This document shows positions 57,947 through 64,000 of a stretch of 64,000 bases of DNA, one piece after another; the stretch's first letter is position 1; every line of letters begins with the position of its first letter. The position numbers and the translations under genes were made by a program. Origin of the DNA: Zantedeschia hybrid cultivar (Eukaryota; Streptophyta; Magnoliopsida; Alismatales; Araceae); contig JARZZO010000008.1 in NCBI GenBank assembly GCA_030544215.1, forward strand, positions 16,983,114-17,047,113, in the 5' to 3' direction. The notes beneath the pieces are model-generated. The model saw only the letters and a program-made list of their open reading frames with translations, searched no databases and was not told the origin of the DNA.

Positions 57947-59271
57947 ATAGGACATCGAACATCCGGATAGACTAGTATAGGTTACTTCAGCTCATATGAT
58001 GAGGGTGACTGATCCCATAAGTCACTTGTGTGGAGACACTATGCTGAACCTATAGGTGTTCATTGGTGAATGAGTTCACTGAACTGATCCGACTATGAAT
58101 CGCTGGATGGTAATCACCTCACTGTTAACCAGTTCGATTCATTTGTCACGGTTGCGTGGATGATCCTTAGACCTGAGACTCCAAAGATATCTTGTTGGTA
58201 GGTTTCTGAGCTTTGACCTTGACGAACGAATCCCTAACCATGGGTTATCAATAAGTCTAGCGATCGGGTTCAGGGAAATGCCCTCGAAGGTAATTGTGTG
58301 TTCAATACGGGATCATCCGCTCTCGGTAGTTTGAGAGAGAATGTTCCGGGAATGATGCGCTTAAAGTCCCTGGCCAGGGCGGACTCTGTAATCGTTAAGG
58401 AGTTATCGAATTCAGATTAGCGGCATCTGATTCAAGTGAATCGACCAAATAGGGTTTAACAGTAAACCATGCCCTAGGTCGATTCAGGAACATTGCACGG
58501 ATGAAGGATTATATCCGCGCGCTAACCGATGACAGAAAGGTTCCAATAGAGGGTTGCGATAACCCCAGTGCCATCTAGGATCACGCGATGTTGCTTGGCA
58601 TCCAACGTGATCGGCAGTCCGTTCGAATTTATTGTGGGACATTAAATTCGGCTGATTAATTGAATATAAGGATATTAATTAATTCAGTGGGTCAGTAAAG
58701 AGTTACTGGACTTAATGGGCTATTAACTGGACTAGTATTTGGGCCTAGAGGGTCACACGCAAATAGTTTTCAAGTCGATGGATAATCCGACAGGATTTCG
58801 GATAAGTCTGGGTTTTTATGAAAAACCGCAAACTGACTTATTATAAAAGAACGGATTCTACGTCCGGAGCCAGCAACCCTGACCTTGCCGTCATTCGTTC
58901 TTTCTCTCTTTCTCTCTCTTCTGGGCGTGCGGTTCCCAACTGCTCCGGCTTCCGTCCGACGGGAGATTCAGAATCTGCATGTCGCGGCGGATTACGCGCA
59001 GCCAAACGGGATCTACGAACGCCGCAGCGAGCGAGGAAGCGAGGACGATCCATCGCGAGGAGAACTACGTGGATACCGCTAGAGGTCGGACATCTGCACG
59101 ACTTGCGGCATCGCTCCCACAGAACCGGAAAACGAACGCGGATTCGAATCCGCGCAAGGTGAACTCGATTTTCTCCGGTTTTATTTTAACAATCAAAACA
59201 GGATGGATCCGATCCGGAACATATTATTCCGCTGCATTTTTCGGTCGGATCCCGACACAGCGATTCCAACA
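57947..59271 (+). repeat. copia 3' LTR, 5'-truncated
   Basis: Starts ataggacatcgaacatccgg, matching about 48124 of the 5' LTR, and ends GATTCCAACA before the TSD cttat. The first roughly 230 bp are missing because of the gypsy insertion and deletion. The GC-richer part at 58850-59160 gives open frames on both strands that resemble those in the other family member's LTR but are not genes. Confidence 0.88.
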
Positions 59272-60062
59272 CTTATCATGTTTAATCTTTCATTTGTAGG
59301 CATTTGGTGGGATTATATAGGAAGTGATGATCACTTTCCTATTCTTCGGAAGATTGCTATCAAAATTTTAAGTCAACCATGTAGTTCATCGGCTTGTGAG
59401 CGTAATTGAAGTGCTTGGGAAGCGGCTCAAACTAAAAAAAGGAATAGGTTGACCCCTGAGATGTTGGAAGATTTGGTGTATGTGAGAATGAACTCATTAA
59501 TGTTGTCAAAATTTAAGGAACGTGAAGAAGAAGATTTGAAGCCAATTGATCTAAGTAAGATTAATATACTTGTGGAAGAAGATGTAGTTGAAGAACGATA
59601 TGATCAAGATGATGATGTTGGAGATAGTCAAAACATGGCATGGATGACAAACTCATATGAGGAGACATTTGATGAACAAGCTTTTTTCACTAATGTCAAC
59701 TAGTATTTTACTTTGGTTATTGTAATTCTAAGATGAATTGTATTTGTGTGTTTGTGTTTTGAACATCTTATGTATTAATGACTTTTATTGTGTGATGTGG
59801 TGACAACTAAAACTTTTAGATGGTAATGTTATTGTTTTTTTAATTCTTGTGGCCATATAAGAAAGATGCATCTGTATTTTTCACTACGAATTTATCAAAC
59901 TTTCCGTATAATACTCCGTATGTATGCCGTTCCGTATTTTTAAAATAGACATTTTTTTGACCCAATTTTTGACCGTCTTATTCAAAATTTAACTTGAATT
60001 ATACTCGTACGTACTTTTGCCGTATTATACCCGTCCCGTATTTAACTAACTATGGTCCCAAC

Positions 60063-60800
60063 CTAAAAAAGTCTTATAATCATACTTGCTGCAATGTCAG
60101 GGGGTGCATCACGGCCTACATTGCAGCAGAGATTACATGATAGAAAGTCTGACCCCATTGGCCAGGCATGCGATTGTTGGATTTAAAGGGACCCTGGCCC
60201 AAGTCCAATCGTAAGACGGCCCATATGTTCCTTTCAAGGTGCACACTTTAAATATTTCTCTTATCATAGTCATCGGTTGGGTGCACGAAATAAGTTCACT
60301 GCGTTACGTACGGATGATTGAGATATGACTTATGAGGGACAAGTACCGAGCATTCTCAGGAGCACAAGCGGGATCTTGCTAAACACATTAGCACACGTGC
60401 CAGCACCGTCTCACAACGTCGGTCTACACTTGCAAGCTATCCAATGAAATGGAAGTTTTTGGGATGGCCTAATGGCTGAAGCCTGGAGCATAAATACTCC
60501 GGTCTATTTTGGGTGCACTTGGTTGTTACGTGCTCTACGTTACGGAATTACAATAAGATGCACATCGCCAAATGGACGCATGAACCATTTCACTCCGTGA
60601 TAGTGAAGATGCTGTGACGTAGGTAGGGCTGTCAAAATGGGTCCGAACCGATTAGCAGACCCATCGGACCCATTAACTTCGGGTTTGGATAATACCTATT
60701 TATATCACACGTCGTACAAATTTAATGGCCAGAGTTCTTGGATTGTGGGCCTAAAATCAAGCCCTTCTAAGGAGTCTCTGATAGGTTAAAGTAATACTTC
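60063..60800. other. unassigned flank with a possible hAT-MITE end
   Basis: At 60626 tagggctgtcaaaatgggtcc resembles a hAT-type MITE left end followed by gacccat repeats, but no partner end was found. At about 60083-60135 a small palindrome with tacttgctgcaatg and cattgcagcag lies alone. Confidence 0.4.
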
Positions 60801-60807
60801 ATAAAAG

Positions 60808-62150
60808 AGGAATAGTTGCTGCACTGTACAGGGTGCAGCCAATTTTTTATTTTTATGTTTTAAAAATTTTATGATAGGTCTTCATTATGCTCGACATGCT
60901 CGTACAATTCGATCTCTGATAGGACGTCTCAAAAAATTAAAAAAAAAATAAAAATCGAACTCTATGAACGTTTATTTTTAGAATTTTTTGAACATCCAAT
61001 CGGAGAACGAATTATACAGACATCTCAAGCATGATGGGGCTCACTAAAAAAAAAAAAATTAAACTTGCCATTACAGCTTCCGATGCAAGCTGCACTGCAC
61101 CATAAGCTGTGCAGCAAATATAACTCCTTGCTGCAATAATGACTCTGTAGCTGCACTGCAGATCATTGCAGGAAGTATACTTCTTTTTAATGTTTTTTTA
61201 AGGCAGGCCCTACATGTTCTACATGTTCGTACCTACACGTCAATCTTCGATCCGACAATCCAAAACATTCTAAAAAACTAAAATTGTTATCGGACTCAGC
61301 CTGTTATGGCATTTTTTATTATTTATCAGACTTAATTTTTAAGTTTTTAAAATAGTTTACATCATCTGATCAAAGATAGACCTATATAAATAGGTAGAAC
61401 ATGTGGGCTCCGATTTAAAAAAATAAATATATACATATACCTGCTGCAATGCGCGTGGTGCAACTGCAAAAGACATTGCAGCAAGTATAAACTGTACCGT
61501 CTAGGATAAATGGTTCTTCCTTGGCCCAGTAATCTTTTTGCGTGAAGAACATACAAAATAGACGGAAGATTAGACTTTTAATCTTATTAGATCTGTTATG
61601 ATTTTGGATACATTCATTTACAAGTATGGATTTACCCAAACCCATATCTATATGATATAATTTGGATGGGCTGGGTTGGGTTATGCAGTAATTCGGGCTT
61701 AACTCAAATTAAAAATAGTATAGCCCAATTTCAGGTTGGCCCAAATTCAACTCAAATTCTGCAATGAGTGGAATTGATTGGGCTAACCCTATTTGTAGAT
61801 AATTTCTTAGAAGTATTCTACTTTGAGTAATGCTTGCTACAATGCCTTCAAATTGCAATTGGAGCATTACAATGGGTAAATAAAATAAATTATTTTTTTA
61901 AGTCTGCGCGACATGCACAACATGTCCTTATGGTGCAATGCATGATTGGATGGTCTAAGAAAATCTGAAAAAACAAAAATTGATATTGGGCTTGGCTAAT
62001 TAAGGATATTTTTAGGTTCGATTTTTTATTTTTCAGATTTTTTGTATCGCCTGATCGTGCATTGTACTGTACAGATATGAAGGACATGTCGGAGCGGACC
62101 TAAAAGAAATTTAAAAAAAAATTATTTATCCACTGCAACGCCCCTATGTT
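60808..62150. mobile_element. cluster of three foldback MITEs with TTGCTGCAATG-type ends
   Basis: Three inverted-repeat units follow each other. About 60808-61118 has ends GTTGCTGCACTGTAC against TTTGCTGCACAGCTT. About 61126-61490 has ends ACTCCTTGCTGCAATAATG against TACTTGCTGCAATGTC. About 61822-62145 has weaker ends around cttgctacaatgcc and the complement of ccactgcaacgccc. All contain paired arms around the word gatcgtcgaaaa/ttttgaacatccaat. They resemble 4806-5329 and 6705-7655. TSDs could not be fixed because members abut. Around 61660-61810 a piece like the 17250-17664 MITE body is embedded. Confidence 0.55.
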
Positions 62151-62581
62151 ATATTTTTAGATAACAAATCCATCAAACATGTTATTTAGATAGCATATAT
62201 GAAACATTTAAATATATACGCCGTCAAAGTAGTAATTTTGAAATATTTAAACACATTAGGATGGCATATATGATAATGTGAAAATAAACATGGTACTTAT
62301 AAAATTTAACACAAGAGTGGTTAACATAAAATTATGCTTAGGATAAACTATCGAACTTTTGAATCTTAGCCCTTTTCTCCCTCTCTGTTTTGAACGACCT
62401 TAGGGCCTTTTGCCATTTAGAGGGAGGTACAGGTAGAGAGGATGACGTTGCCTCAATGAGGCGACTACAGGAAGGTGTGCACTTGACGTGGCACTGACAG
62501 TTTGGGCCCGCCCCCAACATGGGGCCCACATTCCACGTCAAGCACCCTAACGTGCGCCTCGTAGGCAGCTTCCCCAACCTG
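62151..62581. other. unassigned region
   Basis: AT-rich, then a short GC-richer part at 62390-62580 with a 79-codon minus frame that I do not recognise. Confidence 0.4.
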
Positions 62582-62589
62582 AGGCAAAT

Positions 62590-63023
62590 CTAGGAGTCTA
62601 GTCAAGTTCGATTCGAGTTCGACTTGTTTGCTTACTCGAGTTCGAATATAAGTTCATTTGATCAAACCAGTTGAGTTCAAATACTTAGAAGTTCGGCTCG
62701 AAAACTCGCAAATCAGTTTTAAATGTAACATATAGTTAATATTGTACTTATATTTAATAAATTTTAATTCTAATACACTAGAAGAGACATCTAACCCAAT
62801 TGCTCAGCCCGGTCCATAATCCAACCCAACCTAATTGTCCAGTCCTAGCCCATATTCTATAAAGCTCTTGACAAGCCAAGCTCAAGTCAAGCTGGAACTG
62901 CACCAGTTTTACATCCAGCTGAGCTCAAACGTAGAAAATGAGCTTAACGTGGTACTCAAGCTCGAGTGTATATACTTAATCGAGCTCGAACAAGTAAAAC
63001 TCGATTGGGCTCATTTGCGCCCT
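62590..63023. mobile_element. hAT-type MITE with 8-bp target duplication
   Basis: The 8-mer aggcaaat lies at 62582-62589 and 63024-63031. The 434-bp insert starts CTAGGAGTCTAGTCAAGTTCGA, and the reverse complement of its end reads AGGGCGCAAATGAGCCCAATCGA, a degenerate inverted repeat. The body is made of gagctcgaa/ttcgagttc palindromic words on both strands. No coding capacity. Confidence 0.7.
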
Positions 63024-63194
63024 AGGCAAATTGCACCCAGGTGGATGTCTTTGAAATGGAGGAGCCTGCAAAAATCCGACGAAAAAAGATACAAAAATTG
63101 CTGGACATCCCCTTCAGAGTCGGGGGCTTTTATTTAAAGAATTATTTTTACAGAAATTCTTGCAATTTTTATATTTATATTAACATTTTTATAT

Positions 63195-63356
63195 GAAGGA
63201 TAGACCTGGAACAATGGTTAAATTGTCCCGTTTGTGACCTAGAGGTTACGGATCCGAACCATAAAAATAGTCTCTCAGCTTAACAGAGGTAAGACTGCTT
63301 ACATCGTTCCTTCTCTAGTTCCCACAAAGGATGGGAGCCTCGTGCACTCTCCCCTT
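63195..63356 (+). mobile_element. Au-type SINE
   Basis: The head GACCTGGAACAATGG (63203) is followed by GTGACCTAGAGGTTACGG with a B-box-like GGATCCGAACC. The middle has GAGGTAAGACTGCTTACA, and the 3' part has GGGAGCCTCGTGCACTC and a T-rich end. This order of words matches the Au family of tRNA-derived plant SINEs. The word ttatat at 63189-63194 and 63355-63360 may be a target duplication. Confidence 0.78.
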
Positions 63357-64000
63357 ATATTAATAACTTTATAAATACAGAAATGAAGCATGACTCGGAT
63401 CGTACGGGAGTATGATTCCTTCAAAAAAGATTTTGACCGATCAAAGAACAAAGAATATGGGATACTGAATTTTTGGCAAATGTTTTAAAAAATAATTAAA
63501 AAGTATGTCCTATGCGGTTGGATCAAAATGATTAGATGATAACCCAAATGCCTTGCTCATTAGGGCTGTCAAGAGAAATCAGATTATCCGATTTTTCAAT
63601 TTATTATCGAAAAAAGATATTTGTTTTCGATAAAAAAATATCCGTCCGGTAGTTATCAAAATCGGAAACGGATATTTTTAATAAACTATCAAAATCGGAA
63701 ACACACTTGTTTCCGTTTCCGTATCCGCTTTCTAATTTTCAATTTTGATTAATATTAAAAAAAATTAAATGTAACTGCCAAAACCCACCCCACGTATGCC
63801 CCTGATTTTAAAATTTTGGCCCCCTTCCCCTCTATTCTTTTAGAGGTCGGCAGAGGGACGTAGAGGATCTCAACTCTATAAAATTTGATATTTGTACCTT
63901 TAATCTTATATTAATGCAGATTCCAAAGACAAGTTTTAGTCGTTTCGATCCTCAAATTAAATCCGTCTTAACGGTGAGAATCTACGGGCAGCATGTTTGC
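63357..64000. other. unassigned right end with a partial hAT-like MITE
   Basis: At 63561 tagggctgtcaagag starts a region rich in gttttcgataaaaa and aaaatcggaaac words, like the 3640-3835 fragment. It is probably a hAT-like MITE whose right end is unclear or outside the window. No gene was found. Confidence 0.4.

Larger units (their letters stand above)
47896..59271 (+). mobile_element. Ty1/copia retrotransposon inserted in the hAT intron, itself disrupted
   Basis: The TSD cttat is at 47891-47895 and 59272-59276. The outer ends are TGTTAGTATTAG and GATTCCAACA. Removing the element leaves a 74-bp intron, a normal plant length. The 5' LTR is truncated at its 3' side and the PBS is missing. gag, protease, integrase and the start of RT follow in one frame with seven stops. 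From about 53187 an Athila-like gypsy fragment replaces the rest of pol. The 3' LTR lacks its first roughly 230 bp. LTR, leader hairpins and gag start show it is the same family as the 33571-42686 element, in the opposite orientation. Confidence 0.9.
46251..59703 (+). pseudogene. hAT transposase, two exons, intron holding the copia nest
   Basis: Exon 1 (46251-47844) starts MVRPKQKFWDY and has a BED-type zinc finger (CKFCEKIYAGG, later H and C) at about residues 22-66. A DUF659-like core (SDSWTDLKKRSW, FLKSIKCSA, VTDNASNYESA, CTAHGINLL) follows, with an RNase-H-like region after it. The donor GTAAGT is at 47845; the acceptor TTTGTAG ends at 59299. Exon 2 (59300-59703) has the hAT C-terminal dimerisation motif (IWWDYIGSDD, ILSQPCSSSACERN). 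The frame is preserved across the splice. A TGA at about 59407, where the family has tryptophan (ERNWS), is the only lesion I see. An upstream non-coding exon is likely, since tatag precedes the ATG. Confidence 0.88.
44544..60054 (+). mobile_element. hAT transposon carrying its transposase gene, split by a copia insertion
   Basis: The 8-bp TSD gtcccaac lies at 44536-44543 and 60055-60062. The ends form an imperfect inverted repeat: CTGTGTTTGTTTATTCG against CATAGTTAGTTAAATACG (reverse-complemented right end), with subterminal tattatac/gtataata words near both ends. Between them is a hAT transposase gene with an N-terminal zinc finger and a C-terminal dimerisation region. Without the 11.4-kb copia insertion the transposon would be about 4.1 kb, a normal size for an autonomous hAT element. 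Confidence 0.85.

Noticed and set aside
63195..63356. tRNA gene from the A/B-box-like words (also at 10189-10500 and 20026-20410)
   Set aside because: No cloverleaf or acceptor stem follows. The context and downstream words fit SINEs.

Overview
This is plant nuclear DNA. It carries an Au-type SINE, a CACTA element, hAT and Mutator-like MITEs, a plant L1-type LINE with an RNase H tail, a Tat-like Ty3/gypsy element with an antisense gene, and Ty1/copia elements. It is AT-rich intergenic DNA packed with nested transposable elements. I see no host protein-coding gene, rRNA or functional tRNA gene that I can defend. The species cannot be fixed from the sequence; a monocot or magnoliid is possible but unproven. 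Layout: 0.4-2.1 kb holds a non-autonomous CACTA element (3-bp target duplication, TSD). 3.9-7.7 kb holds Mutator-like MITEs and foldbacks, two with 9-bp TSDs. 10.2-10.5 kb is a SINE. 10.6-17.0 kb is a nearly full-length LINE on the minus strand with a perfect 16-bp TSD, one nonsense codon and one frameshift. 17.2-19.5 kb has two hAT-type MITEs with perfect 8-bp TSDs. Nest one (21.8-43.3 kb): a plus-strand Tat-like gypsy element (TSD cttgt) has decayed gag-pol, a roughly 71-bp tandem array and a spliced antisense gene. A solo LTR (TSD gatag) sits in its reverse transcriptase. A 9.1-kb minus-strand copia-type non-autonomous element (TSD agtcc) sits in its 3' LTR; I found only three differences between the two 1,586-bp LTRs of that element. 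Nest two (44.5-60.1 kb): a hAT transposon (TSD gtcccaac) has a transposase gene with a 74-bp intron, into which an 11.4-kb copia element inserted (TSD cttat). An Athila-like gypsy element then inserted into the copia 3' LTR, and a deletion fused the two. 60-64 kb holds more foldbacks, a hAT MITE with an 8-bp TSD, and an Au-type SINE. The best candidate for something undescribed is the long 5' leader shared by the young non-autonomous element (minus strand, 38.1-41.1 kb) and the copia element in the hAT intron (plus strand, 48.9-50.5 kb). Just upstream of gag both carry four stem-loops in the same order. Stem sequences differ, but every apical loop holds the same GYGTTTACCC core, and several base pairs change on both sides between copies. 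Upstream is an array of about 18 short hairpins, most with perfect stems and 3-4-nt loops. The proteins have rotted while these RNA folds persisted in a recently moved element. This suggests a cis-acting RNA module for packaging, dimerisation, translation or reverse transcription in trans.
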